Assembly (NCBI RefSeq): GCF_013410405.1
Contig: NZ_JACCFK010000001.1
Location: 2,976,001-3,040,000 of the forward strand
From: Amycolatopsis endophytica
Lineage (GTDB): Bacteria > Actinomycetota > Actinomycetes > Mycobacteriales > Pseudonocardiaceae
Direction of reading: 5' to 3'
DNA: 64,000 nucleotides
Each line of letters opens with the position of its first letter. Position 1 is the first letter of the stretch. Positions 21,407 to 30,975 of this stretch are shown here, piece by piece. The notes below the pieces were generated by a model, which did not search any database, had not been told where the DNA came from, and saw only the letters and a program-made list of their open reading frames with translations. The translations under genes and the position numbers were made by a program.

Positions 21407-21443
21407 GAAGGCGCCCCCTCCCGTGCAGGGAGCGGGCGCCTTC
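21407..21443. terminator. Intrinsic terminator for kgd
   Basis: A GC-rich hairpin has arms GAAGGCGCC and GGCGCCTTC, extended by CTCCC/GGGAG around a short loop, and starts 12 bases beyond the kgd stop on the minus strand. The rest of 21238-21454 shows no gene. Confidence 0.85.
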
Positions 21444-21454
21444 CTCTGTTCAGA

Positions 21455-24400
21455 TCAGCTGAACGCCTTCGCGATCAGGGCCTTCTGCTCCACCTCGTGC
21501 ACCTTCGACGAACCTGCCGACGGGGCGGCCATCGGGCGGCGGGAGACGACGTCCAGCTTGCCGAGGACGTCCGGGAACAGCCGGGGCAGGTTGAGGCCGA
21601 AGAACGGCCACGCGCCCTGGTTCTCGGGCTCCTCCTGGACCCACGCCACCTCGGCGCCGGTGTAGCGCTCCAGTGCGGCCAGCAGCTTCTTCTTCGGCAG
21701 CGGGTAGTACTGCTCGATGCGGACGATCGCGACGTCGTCGGCCTCGCGCTTGGTGCGCTCCGCCACCAGTTCCCAGTAGAGCTTGCCGGAGGTCAGCAGC
21801 ACCTTCCGCACCTTGCCGGGCTCCACATGCGCGTCGTCGATCACGGACATGAACTTCGAGTCGCCCGTGAAGTCTTCGACGCCCGAGGTGGCCGCCTTGT
21901 TCCGCAGCATCGACTTCGGGGTGAAGACGATCAACGGGCGCTGGATGCCGTCCAGCGCGTGGCGGCGCAGCAGGTGGAAGTAGTTCGCCGGGGTGGACGG
22001 GACGGCGACGGTCATCGAGCCCTCGGCGCACAGCGACAGGAACCGCTCGATGCGGCCCGACGTGTGGTCCGGGCCCTGGCCCTCGTGGCCGTGCGGCAGC
22101 AGCAGCACGACATCCGAACGCTGGCCCCACTTGGCCTCACCCGACGAGATGTACTCGTCGATGACCGTCTGGGCGCCGTTGACGAAGTCACCGAACTGCG
22201 CTTCCCACAGCACGAGCGCGTCGCTGTTGGCGACCGAGTAGCCGTACTCGAACCCGACCGCCGCGTACTCCGACAGCGCCGAGTCGTAGATCATGACCCG
22301 GCCCTGCTCGTCGGCCAGCGTCTGCAGCGGCGAGTACTCCCGGCCGGTCTTGCGGTCGATCAGCACCGAGTGGCGCTGGGTGAAAGTGCCGCGGCGCGAG
22401 TCCTGACCGGACAGTCGCACCAGGCGGCCCTCCAGCGCCAGCGAACCGAACGCGAGCAGCTCACCGAAGGCCCAGTCGATGCCGCCTTCGCGGGACATCT
22501 TGAGCCGCCGCTCCATGACCGGCTTCACGCGCGGGTGCGGCGAGAAACCCTCCGGGACGTCGACGAACGAGTCGCCGATCCGCTCGATGACCTCGGCCGG
22601 CACCGCGGTCGGCACCTTGGCGGGCACCTGCTGCTCCTCCTCGACCGAGGGGCTCGGCGCGATCGGGTGCTTCTCCAGCTCGCGGACCTCGTTGAAGACG
22701 TGCTCCAGCTGGCTGGAGAAGTCCCGCAGCGCGGCCTCGGCCTCGTCGACGGAGATGTCACCACGGCCGATCAGCGATTCGGTGTAGGTCTTGCGCACCG
22801 AACGCTTCGTGTCGATGATGTCGTACATCGCCGGCTGCGTCATCGACGGGTCGTCGCCCTCGTTGTGGCCGCGGCGGCGGTAGCAGATCATGTCGATGAC
22901 GACGTCCTTGTTGAACGCCTGGCGGTAGTCGACGGCCAGCTTGGCCACCCAGTGCGCCGCCTCCGGGTCGTCGCCGTTCACGTGGAAGATCGGGGCGCCG
23001 ATCATCTTCGCCACATCGGTCGCGTACTGCGAGGAGCGGGCGTGCTCCGGCGCGGTGGTGAAACCGACCTGGTTGTTGATGATGATGTGCACGGTGCCGC
23101 CGGTGCGGTAACCACGCAGCAGCGCCAGGTTCAGCGTCTCCGCCACCACGCCCTGGCCCGCGAACGCCGCGTCACCGTGCAGCAGCACGGGCAGCACCGA
23201 GAAGCCGCCGGTGTCGCTGTCGCCCTTGTCGAGGATGTCCTGCTTGGCGCGGACGATGCCCTCCAGGACCGGGTCGACGGTCTCCAGGTGCGACGGGTTC
23301 GACGCCAGCGACACCCTGGTCTCGCCGTCACCGAACATGCGGAAGTACTTGCCCTCCGCGCCCAGGTGGTACTTCACGTCACCGGAACCGTGCGCCTGGC
23401 CCGGGTCGAGGTTGCCCTCGAACTCCTGGAAGATCTGCGAGATCGGCTTGCCGACGATGTTGGCCAGCACGTTCAGGCGGCCGCGGTGCGGCATGCCGAT
23501 GACGACCTCGTCGAGCTCGTGCTCGGCGGCCTTGTCCAGGACCGTGTCCAGCAGCGGGATGACGGTCTCGCCGCCCTCCAGCGAGAACCGCTTCTGGCCG
23601 ACGTACTTGGTCTGCAGGAACGTCTCGAACGCCTCGGCCGCGTTCAGCTTCGACAGGATGTACTTCTGGACGTTGGGGTCCGGCTTGGCGTGCGGGATCT
23701 CCACGCGGTCCTGGATCCAGCGGCGCTCCTCCGGGTCCAGGATGTGGGTGTACTCGACGCCGACCGTGCGGCAGTAGGAGTCGCGCAGCACGCCGAGCAC
23801 GTCGCGCAGCTTCATCTTGTCCTGGCCGGCGAACCCGCCGACCGCGAACTCGCGGTCCAGGTCCCACAGGGTCAGGCCGTGGGAGAGGACGTCGAGGTCC
23901 TCGTGGCGGCGCTGACGGTAGTTCAGCGGGTCGGTGTCGGCCATCAGGTGGCCGCGCATCCGGTAGGCGTCGATCAGTTCGAGCACCCGGGCGGTCTTGT
24001 CGATCTCGCCCTCGGGGATGTCGGAGACCCAGCGGACCGGCTCGTAGGGCAGCCGCAGCGACGTGAAGATGTCGTCGTAGAAGCCGTCCTCGCCGAGCAG
24101 CAGCTCGTGGATGCGCTTGAGGTACTCGCCCGACTCGGCACCCTGGATGATGCGGTGGTCGTAGGTCGAGGTCAGCGTCATGATCTTGCTGATGCCCAGC
24201 TTGACGAGGGTTTCCTCGCTGGTGCCCTCGAAGTGCGCGGGGTACTGCATCGCGCCGACACCGATGATCGCGCCCTGTCCGGCCTGCAGCCGCGGCACCG
24301 AGTGGTTGGTGCCGATACCGCCCGGGTTGGTCAGCGAGATGGTGGTGCCCGCGAAGTCGTCGGCCGTCAGCTTGTTGTTGCGGGCCTTCTTGACGATGTC

Positions 24401-25138
24401 CTCGTAGGCCTGCCAGAACTGCCGGAACGACATGTTCTCGGTGTTCTTGATCGACGCCACGACCAGGGTGCGGCCGCCGTCCTTGCCCTTCATGTCGATC
24501 GCGAGACCGAGGTTCACGTGCTCCGGCGTGACCGCGTGCGGCTTGTTCTCGACCAGCGCGTAGTGCCGGTTCATGTTCGGGAAGTCCTGCAGCGCCCGCA
24601 CCATGGCGTAGCCGATGAGGTGCGTGAACGAGATCTTCCCGCCGCGGGTGCGCTTGAGGTGGTTGTTGATGACGATGCGGTTGTCGGCCATCAGCTTGGC
24701 CGGGACCGCGCGCACGCTGGTGGCGGTCGGCACGGCCAGCGAGGCGTCCATGTTCTTGGCGATCGCGGCCGCGGCGCCCCGCAGCTGCTTGCTCTCGTCA
24801 CCGCTCGCGGCCGGCTTGGCGGCGGCAGCGGGCTTGGCGGCGGCGGGCTTGGCGGGCTGGGCCGCGGGCTTCGGGGCCGTCTTCGGCTGGGCGGGCGCGG
24901 CCGGGGCAGTCGCAGCCTGGTTGACCTGGCCGTTGCCCGGCTTCGACGCGGGCTGCTCACGGACGGGCGCGGGTGCGGCGTCCGGCTTCGACTCGGTGGT
25001 CTGCGTCGGCTTGAAGTCCGAGAAGAACTCGTGCCATGCGGCGTCTACTGACGAGGGGTCGGCGAGGAACTGGTCGTACATCTCCTCGACGAGCCATTCG
25101 TTGGGGCCGAACTGTGACGCAGGGCTGCTGCTGGACAC
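21455..25138 (-). CDS. kgd: Multifunctional 2-oxoglutarate dehydrogenase/decarboxylase (KGD/OdhA)
   Basis: The actinobacterial fusion that carries E1 and an E2-type acyltransferase domain in one chain, decarboxylating 2-oxoglutarate in the TCA cycle. It is 1227 residues. The N-terminal E1 helix is [21 protein letters not shown] Pro/Ala/Lys linker (about 55-105) follows, then a succinyltransferase-like domain with [14 protein letters not shown]. The thiamine-diphosphate E1 domain shows [14 protein letters not shown] and [10 protein letters not shown], and the C-terminal transketolase-like domain ends [17 protein letters not shown]. No lipoyl domain is present, as expected. The GTG at 25138 gives the [15 protein letters not shown] start. 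Regulation by GarA/OdhI is known in the group but not visible here. Confidence 0.96.
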   Translation of the reverse strand: MSSSSPASQFGPNEWLVEEMYDQFLADPSSVDAAWHEFFSDFKPTQTTESKPDAAPAPVREQPASKPGNGQVNQAATAPAAPAQPKTAPKPAAQPAKPAAAKPAAAAKPAASGDESKQLRGAAAAIAKNMDASLAVPTATSVRAVPAKLMADNRIVINNHLKRTRGGKISFTHLIGYAMVRALQDFPNMNRHYALVENKPHAVTPEHVNLGLAIDMKGKDGGRTLVVASIKNTENMSFRQFWQAYEDIVKKARNNKLTADDFAGTTISLTNPGGIGTNHSVPRLQAGQGAIIGVGAMQYPAHFEGTSEETLVKLGISKIMTLTSTYDHRIIQGAESGEYLKRIHELLLGEDGFYDDIFTSLRLPYEPVRWVSDIPEGEIDKTARVLELIDAYRMRGHLMADTDPLNYRQRRHEDLDVLSHGLTLWDLDREFAVGGFAGQDKMKLRDVLGVLRDSYCRTVGVEYTHILDPEERRWIQDRVEIPHAKPDPNVQKYILSKLNAAEAFETFLQTKYVGQKRFSLEGGETVIPLLDTVLDKAAEHELDEVVIGMPHRGRLNVLANIVGKPISQIFQEFEGNLDPGQAHGSGDVKYHLGAEGKYFRMFGDGETRVSLASNPSHLETVDPVLEGIVRAKQDILDKGDSDTGGFSVLPVLLHGDAAFAGQGVVAETLNLALLRGYRTGGTVHIIINNQVGFTTAPEHARSSQYATDVAKMIGAPIFHVNGDDPEAAHWVAKLAVDYRQAFNKDVVIDMICYRRRGHNEGDDPSMTQPAMYDIIDTKRSVRKTYTESLIGRGDISVDEAEAALRDFSSQLEHVFNEVRELEKHPIAPSPSVEEEQQVPAKVPTAVPAEVIERIGDSFVDVPEGFSPHPRVKPVMERRLKMSREGGIDWAFGELLAFGSLALEGRLVRLSGQDSRRGTFTQRHSVLIDRKTGREYSPLQTLADEQGRVMIYDSALSEYAAVGFEYGYSVANSDALVLWEAQFGDFVNGAQTVIDEYISSGEAKWGQRSDVVLLLPHGHEGQGPDHTSGRIERFLSLCAEGSMTVAVPSTPANYFHLLRRHALDGIQRPLIVFTPKSMLRNKAATSGVEDFTGDSKFMSVIDDAHVEPGKVRKVLLTSGKLYWELVAERTKREADDVAIVRIEQYYPLPKKKLLAALERYTGAEVAWVQEEPENQGAWPFFGLNLPRLFPDVLGKLDVVSRRPMAAPSAGSSKVHEVEQKALIAKAFS

Positions 25139-25387
25139 GGCAGGGACTCGCCTCTATCCATATCTCGATCTTGTTGTCCGCTTGATGCGCCTACCAGGCT
25201 AACCCCCTCCCGTTCGGCGATGTGACCGAAGTGGCCCAAGTCCCTGGCCTGGGGTTTGGGATTGCTCACTTAATCGGTCCAGGGCTGGTCCGGCCGAGTA
25301 TCGGACCTGCGGAACCACGGTACGGGAACGGTATGGAACCGGTACGGTCGCCGGACCGTCTGCAAGGAAGGGCGAAAGGGGTCTCCG

Positions 25388-25924
25388 GTGGCGGATCTGT
25401 CGGACATCGAGCGCATGGTCGACGACTGGGAGCGCAACGCGGTCGAGAAGTCGCAGCGGTTCCAGGCGATGCAGTACGAGGTGGAGCAGATCTCGATCAC
25501 CGAATCGGTGGCCAACGGCGCCGTCAGCGTCACCGTCGGCAACAACGGGATCCCGACCGACGTGCGGATGACCGACGGGGTCCGGTCGATGAGCCCGGAC
25601 GAGATCGCGGCGAACGTGCTCAAGGCGATGCAGAAGGCCCAGTCGAAGTATCCGCAGGTCATCCAGGAGATCGTGGCAGGCACGGTGGGCGAGTCGGACA
25701 GCGCGGCGCAGCACATCGTGCAGACCGCGGTGGACAACTTCCCGGAGCCGCCCGTCGAGGAGGAAGAGGCTCCGCCCGCTCCCGGCCGCCAGCTGCGGAT
25801 CGAAACCGAGGCCGACGACGAGGCGCCACAGCAGCCGCGCCGCCCGCCTCAGCGCCCGTCCAGGCGCGACGACGACGGCGACGACGGGGATTTCGGGGAC
25901 CAGTCCTACCTGCGACGCGACTAA
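25388..25924 (+). CDS. YbaB/EbfC-like family protein of a polymorphic-toxin locus
   Basis: A 178-residue protein. Its N-terminal ~115 residues resemble the YbaB/EbfC fold (a paired helix with the strand pattern AVSVTVGNNGIPTDVRM), and its C-terminal tail is acidic and proline/arginine-rich (PPAPGRQ, DDDGDDGDFGD). Such diverged YbaB proteins recur in actinomycetes at the head of type VII/ESX-linked toxin loci; their role is unknown and they are not the classical nucleoid protein. It starts the run YbaB-like, EspC-like, RHS toxin, immunity, all in one direction with gaps of ten bases or less. Confidence 0.8.
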   Translation: MADLSDIERMVDDWERNAVEKSQRFQAMQYEVEQISITESVANGAVSVTVGNNGIPTDVRMTDGVRSMSPDEIAANVLKAMQKAQSKYPQVIQEIVAGTVGESDSAAQHIVQTAVDNFPEPPVEEEEAPPAPGRQLRIETEADDEAPQQPRRPPQRPSRRDDDGDDGDFGDQSYLRRD

Positions 25925-25933
25925 GGGGGAGTC

Positions 25934-26311
25934 ATGACCAGCAGCTTCGCGCGGGGTGCCGCGGCGAGGGCGGGTGGATCCGCGTCGCGGGGGGCCGCCA
26001 ACGGCTACGAGGTGCTCACCGATGAGCTCGGCACGCACGCAGGCAAGGTCGACGGGCTGGCGGATCGCTTGCAGACCGCTGTCGACGCGGCCCGCCAGGT
26101 GAGCATGGACAACGGTGCTTTCGGGGTGATCTGCCAGCCGTTCGCGATGTTGCTCGACCCGTTCGAGCAGATGGGCATCCAGGCGCTGGAGGCGGCGAAG
26201 GAGTCGGTGAGCGGAACCGCGGGCAACGTCCGCACGGCGGTCACCAAGTACGAGGGCCAGGACGAGGGCACCCGCCAGGCGCTCAAGCAGATGGGTGAGC
26301 CGCTGACATGA
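25934..26311 (+). CDS. EspC-like type VII secretion target (WXG100-superfamily helical hairpin)
   Basis: A 125-residue all-helical protein of the ESX-secretion-associated EspC kind. Helix 1 is around YEVLTDELGTHAGKVDGLADRLQTAVDAA and contains the family's conserved LxxHAxxVxxLadrl-like pattern. A central GAFGVICQPFA turn and a second long helix follow. Such proteins are thought to be secreted or to escort the adjacent toxin to a type VII machine. The stop overlaps the toxin ATG (ATGA). No ESX core genes (EccB, C, D) lie in the window. Confidence 0.75.
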   Translation: MTSSFARGAAARAGGSASRGAANGYEVLTDELGTHAGKVDGLADRLQTAVDAARQVSMDNGAFGVICQPFAMLLDPFEQMGIQALEAAKESVSGTAGNVRTAVTKYEGQDEGTRQALKQMGEPLT

Positions 26312-29300
26312 GCAATCCGCTGGTTGCTCAGGCTCAGTCGACGACGACCGGGGTTACCGGGATCGGGATTGTGGAGTCGGCGCAGGATTTGTCCAATGGG
26401 GTGAAGGACGGGTCGTGGGTCGAGGGTGGTCTCGGGGCGCTGGGTGTGGGTCTCGAAGTGTTGTCGATGGTGATCGATCCGTTGGGGACGTTGGCCCAGT
26501 ACGGGGTGGCGTGGTTGATCGAGCATGTGCGGCCGTTGAAGGAGGCGTTGGACTGGTTGGCGGGTGATCCGCCGGTGATCCAGTCGTTTTCGGATACGTG
26601 GGCGAATGTGGCGGCCGAGGTGGGCACGGTCGCGGGGGATCTGGGCAATGAGGTGAGCAACGGTACGGCGGGTTGGTCGGGTGCGGGTGCGGACGCCTAT
26701 CGCGGTGTGGGTGCGGAGCAGGCGGAGGCGATCGCGGGGGCGGCGTCGTTGGCGGAGGGGATTTCGGCCGGTGTGATGATCATGGGCACGGTGGTGGGGT
26801 TCGTGCGCGAGATGGTGCGCGACATCGTGGCCGAGTTGGTGGGGAAGCTGATCACGTGGGCGTTGGAGGCGGCGTGCACGTTGGGGTTTGCGACGCCGTT
26901 GATCGCGGCGCAGGCGACGACGGCGATTTCGGGTGCGGTGACGCGGATTTCGGATTTCATCCGGAAGCTGGTCAAGACGATCGGGAACGTGTCGCCGCGG
27001 ATCGGCCGGATCATCGAGAAGCTGGATGAGATCATGCGGGCCCTGCGCAGGCTGGGCCGCAAACTGGGTGGCGGTGACGGTACTTCCCCGTCGGCGGCCC
27101 CTGGTGGCGGGAAGGTCGACACCCCGGACCTGGACGGCCCTGCCAGCCCCGACACACCGAACAGCCCCGACGGCACCTCGCCGAGTTCAGCTCCCAGCAG
27201 GCCGGGCGACCCCGTCGACACGAAGACGCCGGAGACCGCTCGCCGGTGCGAGAACGATCCGGTCGATGTCGCGACCGGCGAGATGGTGCTCGGGCAGACC
27301 GACGTGGAACTCGGCGGGCTCCTGCCGCTCGTGCTCCGCCGTACCCACGTCTCCAGCTACCGCGCCGGGCGTTCGTTCGGCCGGACCTGGGCCTCCACCG
27401 TCGATCAGCGGCTCGAGTTCGACGGGCTAGGTGTCGTGTACGTCGCCGACGACGGGATGCTGCTCGTCTACCCGGTGCCCCCGGCGACCGGTGAGGTGCT
27501 GCCGAGCCTGGGGCCGCGGTGGCCGATGAGCCGCACCGAGGACGGGTACGAGATCCGGCGCCCGGAGACGGGTCAGACCTGGTGCTTCGGCCGTGCGCCG
27601 GGCGCGTGGCTGCGGACGGTCCGCGACCGCAACGGCGCACGGATCGACTTCGACCGCGACGACGACGGCCGGTTGTCCGCGGTGCGTCATTCCGGTGGCC
27701 ACCACATCGACGTCGACACCGCCGACGGCCTGATCACGCGCCTGCGCCTGCGCAATCCCGCCGGGGCGGACATCGAACTGACCCGCTACGCCTACGACGA
27801 CGCGGACCGGCTCGTCGAGGTGCTCAATTCCTCCGGCGCGCCACTGCGGTTCGACTACGACGGCGACGGCCGGATCACGCAGTGGACCGACCGCAACGGC
27901 GAGTGGTACCGCTACGTCTACGACGACCGCGGCCGCTGCGTCGCCAACGTGGGATCCGGCGGTGCCCTGGACGGCACCTTCGACTACGGCGAAGGCGTCA
28001 CCCGGTTCACCGACGCGCTGGGGCAGACGACCACCTACCACCTGGACACGGCCCGGCGGGTCGTGGCGGAGGTGGATCCGCTCGGCAACCGGATCACCCG
28101 GGAGTGGGATGACCACGACCGGCTGCTCGCCGAGACGGACCCGCTGGGCAACCGCACCACGTTCGACTACGACGAGCAGGGCAACCTCATCCGTCTGACT
28201 CGCCCGGACGGCAGCGTCATCGAGGCCGGGTACGAGTCGCCGGACCGGATGACCCGGCTGACCGAGCCCACGGGCGCGGTCTGGCGGTGGACCTACGACG
28301 ACGCGGGCAACCTCGCGACCGCGACCGATCCGCTCGGCGCGACCACCCGCTACGAACACGACTCCCGTGGTCACCTCAGCGCGGTGGTCGACGCGGTGGG
28401 CAACACCCGCCGGATCGAAACCGACGCGGCCGGGCTGGCCGTCCGCGTGATCGATCCGGCCGGCGCCGTGAGCCGCTACGTGCGGGACGCCTTCGGCCGG
28501 ATCGCCGCGATCGAGGACCCCCGCGGCGGCGTGACGAGGTTCGGGTGGACCGTCGAGGGCAAGCCGGGGTGGCGGACCCTGCCGGACGGTACGACGGAGC
28601 GATGGCGGTACGACGGTGAAGGCAACCAGGTCGAGCACGTCGACCCGCTGGGCCAGGTCACCCGGACCGAAACGACGCACTTCGACCTGCCCGCCGCCCG
28701 GATCGCGCCGGACGGCGCGCGGACCGAGTTCAGCTACGACGGCCTCATGCGGCTCACCGCCGTGACCAATCCGCTGGGCCAGGTCTGGCGCTACGAGTAC
28801 GACGCCGTCGGCAACCTCGTGCGGGAGACGGACTTCAACGGGCGGAGCATCGAGCAGGACCACGACGCCGCGGGCCGGGTGGTGCGCCGCCGCACTGGTC
28901 CGGACCAGGTGGTGGACTACATCTGGGACGCGCTGGGCAACGTCGTCGAGACCCGGACCGGGGACGGCGACCGCGCGGTGTTCCGGTTCGACGCGGCGGG
29001 AAACATGGTCGGGGCGGTCAACGGTTCCGCTGAGATCGTTTTCGAGCGTGATCTCCTCGGCCGGGTCCTGCGGGAGACCGTCAACGGCCGTTCGGTGGTG
29101 TCGGCCTACGACCCGCTGGGGCGGCGCGTGGAGCGGGTCACGCCGTCCGGTGCCACGAGTACGTGGAGCTACGACGGCAACCACCGGCCGACGTTGCTCA
29201 GGACGGCCGGCCGCACGATGTCGTTCGGGTACGACCCCGCGGGCAACGAGGTCGAAAGGCTCGTTGACACGGGCACGATCCTCGCGCAGGCGTGGGACGC

Positions 29301-30624
29301 CAACCACCAGCTCACCAGCCAGACGCTGTCGGCGTTGCCGGGGCCCGCGCGCCGGCCGAACCAACTCCAGCAGCGCAGCTACCGGTACCGGCCCGACGGT
29401 TACGTGCAGGCGATCGGTGACCGGCTGGGCGGTTCCCGGCAGTTCGACCTGGACCCGGTCGGCCGGGTGACGGCGGTCCAGGCGCACGGCTGGGGCGAGC
29501 GGTACGCCTACGACGCGGGCGGCAACCTGACCGGTGCCGCCGGCGGAACGGGCGAGACCCAGGGCGGCCGGTCGTACGCGGGCACGTTGCTGACCACCGC
29601 GGGGAACACCAGCTTCGGGTACGACCGGCAGGGCCGGATGATCATGCGGCGGCGCGTCCGGTTGTCCAGGAAACCGGACGTCTGGCACTACCGCTGGGAT
29701 TCCCACGACCGCCTCGTGGGTGTTGTGACCCCGGACGGCGCGCGGTGGCGGTACCACTACGACGCGCTCGGCCGGCGCATCTCGAAGGCGCGTGTCGACG
29801 AGAACGGCGCCGAACTCGACCGGGTCGATTTCGTGTGGGATGGCACCGAACTCGCGGAGCAGTACGCCGGTGCGACGGGCGCGGTCACCACCTGGGACTG
29901 GGAACCGGGTGGTTTCCGCGCCCTCACCCAGGTCGAGCGGACCGGTGCGAAGTCGGCTCCGCAGGACTGGGTGGACGAACGGTTCTACGCCATCGTCACC
30001 GATCTCGTCGGCAGCCCCACCGAACTCGTCGACACCAGCGGCCGGATCAGCTGGCAGTCCCGGACCACGTTGTGGGGCGAGGAACTCCAGGGGCACGGCG
30101 GGGCGGCGACGACCCCGCTGCGTTTCCCCGGTCAGTACTTCGACCCGGAGACCGGGTTCAACTACAACTACCACCGTTACTACGATCCGAGCACCGGTCG
30201 CTACGGCAGTCCGGACCCGCTCGGGCTGGCCGGTGGACACACACCGCACAACTACGTCGCCAACCCGGTCAGCTGGTTCGACCCGCTGGGGCTGACCGCG
30301 TGCGACCGCTTGAACTGGTCACCCCGGAAGAACAAGACGCCGGCGCAGAACGCCTACGGGCACTGGAAGAAGCACGGCAAGGAGTTCCCGCACCTGCAGA
30401 ACGCGCGGCAGTACGTGCGCGAGGCGCACGGGTACATGGACAGCCCGCCGCCGGGTTCGCTGAGCAGGCGCGTCCAGATCTGGGACGGCTCGCACAACAT
30501 CGAAGTGTGGGACCCCGCGACCAACCGTCTCGGTGTCCGTTCCGAATCGGGTGTGATGCGCACCTACCACGTCGTCGATCCCTCCCATCCCAGCTACAGT
30601 CAGATCGTGGCGAACTTCTCATGA
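26308..30624 (+). CDS. RHS-repeat polymorphic toxin with WXG-like N-terminus and RNase-like C-terminus
   Basis: A 1438-residue polymorphic toxin. The N-terminal ~250 residues are helical with a WXG-like element (NGTAGWSGAGADAYRG) and hydrophobic stretches, fitting type VII export. A Pro/Ser/Asp linker follows (about 255-310). A DUF6531-type segment (NDPVDVATGEMVLGQTDVEL) leads into about 900 residues of YD/RHS repeats. The RHS core ends at RYGSPDPLGLAGG and SWFDPLGLTA, the usual cleavage boundary. The last ~105 residues are the toxin: HWKKHGKEFPHLQNARQYV, GSLSRRVQIWDGSHNIEVWD and VMRTYHVVD suggest a BECR-fold, CdiA-type RNase, but this is resemblance only. Leucine codon use shifts from TTG-rich to CTG-rich near 27050. 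Confidence 0.88.
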   Translation: MSNPLVAQAQSTTTGVTGIGIVESAQDLSNGVKDGSWVEGGLGALGVGLEVLSMVIDPLGTLAQYGVAWLIEHVRPLKEALDWLAGDPPVIQSFSDTWANVAAEVGTVAGDLGNEVSNGTAGWSGAGADAYRGVGAEQAEAIAGAASLAEGISAGVMIMGTVVGFVREMVRDIVAELVGKLITWALEAACTLGFATPLIAAQATTAISGAVTRISDFIRKLVKTIGNVSPRIGRIIEKLDEIMRALRRLGRKLGGGDGTSPSAAPGGGKVDTPDLDGPASPDTPNSPDGTSPSSAPSRPGDPVDTKTPETARRCENDPVDVATGEMVLGQTDVELGGLLPLVLRRTHVSSYRAGRSFGRTWASTVDQRLEFDGLGVVYVADDGMLLVYPVPPATGEVLPSLGPRWPMSRTEDGYEIRRPETGQTWCFGRAPGAWLRTVRDRNGARIDFDRDDDGRLSAVRHSGGHHIDVDTADGLITRLRLRNPAGADIELTRYAYDDADRLVEVLNSSGAPLRFDYDGDGRITQWTDRNGEWYRYVYDDRGRCVANVGSGGALDGTFDYGEGVTRFTDALGQTTTYHLDTARRVVAEVDPLGNRITREWDDHDRLLAETDPLGNRTTFDYDEQGNLIRLTRPDGSVIEAGYESPDRMTRLTEPTGAVWRWTYDDAGNLATATDPLGATTRYEHDSRGHLSAVVDAVGNTRRIETDAAGLAVRVIDPAGAVSRYVRDAFGRIAAIEDPRGGVTRFGWTVEGKPGWRTLPDGTTERWRYDGEGNQVEHVDPLGQVTRTETTHFDLPAARIAPDGARTEFSYDGLMRLTAVTNPLGQVWRYEYDAVGNLVRETDFNGRSIEQDHDAAGRVVRRRTGPDQVVDYIWDALGNVVETRTGDGDRAVFRFDAAGNMVGAVNGSAEIVFERDLLGRVLRETVNGRSVVSAYDPLGRRVERVTPSGATSTWSYDGNHRPTLLRTAGRTMSFGYDPAGNEVERLVDTGTILAQAWDANHQLTSQTLSALPGPARRPNQLQQRSYRYRPDGYVQAIGDRLGGSRQFDLDPVGRVTAVQAHGWGERYAYDAGGNLTGAAGGTGETQGGRSYAGTLLTTAGNTSFGYDRQGRMIMRRRVRLSRKPDVWHYRWDSHDRLVGVVTPDGARWRYHYDALGRRISKARVDENGAELDRVDFVWDGTELAEQYAGATGAVTTWDWEPGGFRALTQVERTGAKSAPQDWVDERFYAIVTDLVGSPTELVDTSGRISWQSRTTLWGEELQGHGGAATTPLRFPGQYFDPETGFNYNYHRYYDPSTGRYGSPDPLGLAGGHTPHNYVANPVSWFDPLGLTACDRLNWSPRKNKTPAQNAYGHWKKHGKEFPHLQNARQYVREAHGYMDSPPPGSLSRRVQIWDGSHNIEVWDPATNRLGVRSESGVMRTYHVVDPSHPSYSQIVANFS

Positions 30625-30902
30625 CGACTCCCGCCGATTGCCCCGACTACCCGTGCCGCGTGTGCGGCTACGACCTGGAAGAGCCGCCGTGGGGGCCGGA
30701 CGACGCCAGCCCCAGCTACCTCATCTGCGACTGTTGCGGTGCCGAAGCCGGGCTGGACGATCTCGACCGGGCGGCGGCCACGCACTACCGGGACAAGTGG
30801 CTCGCGGACGGCGCGTCCTGGTTCGATCCCCGTGCCCGGCCGCCGGACTGGGATGTCCAGGCGCAGCTCGCTTGCGTTCCCCCCGGGTTCCGGGCGTTGT
30901 AG
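30621..30902 (+). CDS. Putative immunity protein, cysteine-rich CPCC-like
   Basis: A 93-residue protein starting MTTPADCPDYPC. Two CxxC pairs (CRVCGYD and CDCCGAEAG) form a probable zinc ribbon, followed by an acidic helix and ending WDVQAQLACVPPGFRAL. Proteins of this cysteine-rich type are frequent next to RHS/CDI toxins. Its ATG overlaps the toxin stop (ATGA), the standard position of a cognate immunity gene, so immunity against the C-terminal RNase-like domain is the most likely role. Direct evidence is positional. Confidence 0.72.
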   Translation: MTTPADCPDYPCRVCGYDLEEPPWGPDDASPSYLICDCCGAEAGLDDLDRAAATHYRDKWLADGASWFDPRARPPDWDVQAQLACVPPGFRAL

Positions 30903-30975
30903 TCCGCGTCTCACCTGTTGACGTTGTGACCTGGGGCATCGTGGTCGGAGCGGTAGCCTCGCTGTGGAGGTAATG

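Noticed and set aside
21335..25051. Very long open frame antisense to kgd
   Set aside because: It is a mirror of the kgd codon structure at high GC; its product is low-complexity Arg/Val/Leu/His-rich and resembles no family, while the minus strand encodes a complete KGD protein.
27427..30249. Long antisense open frame within the RHS gene
   Set aside because: Same high-GC shadow effect; no ribosome site or family resemblance, and RHS repeats on the plus strand are unmistakable.
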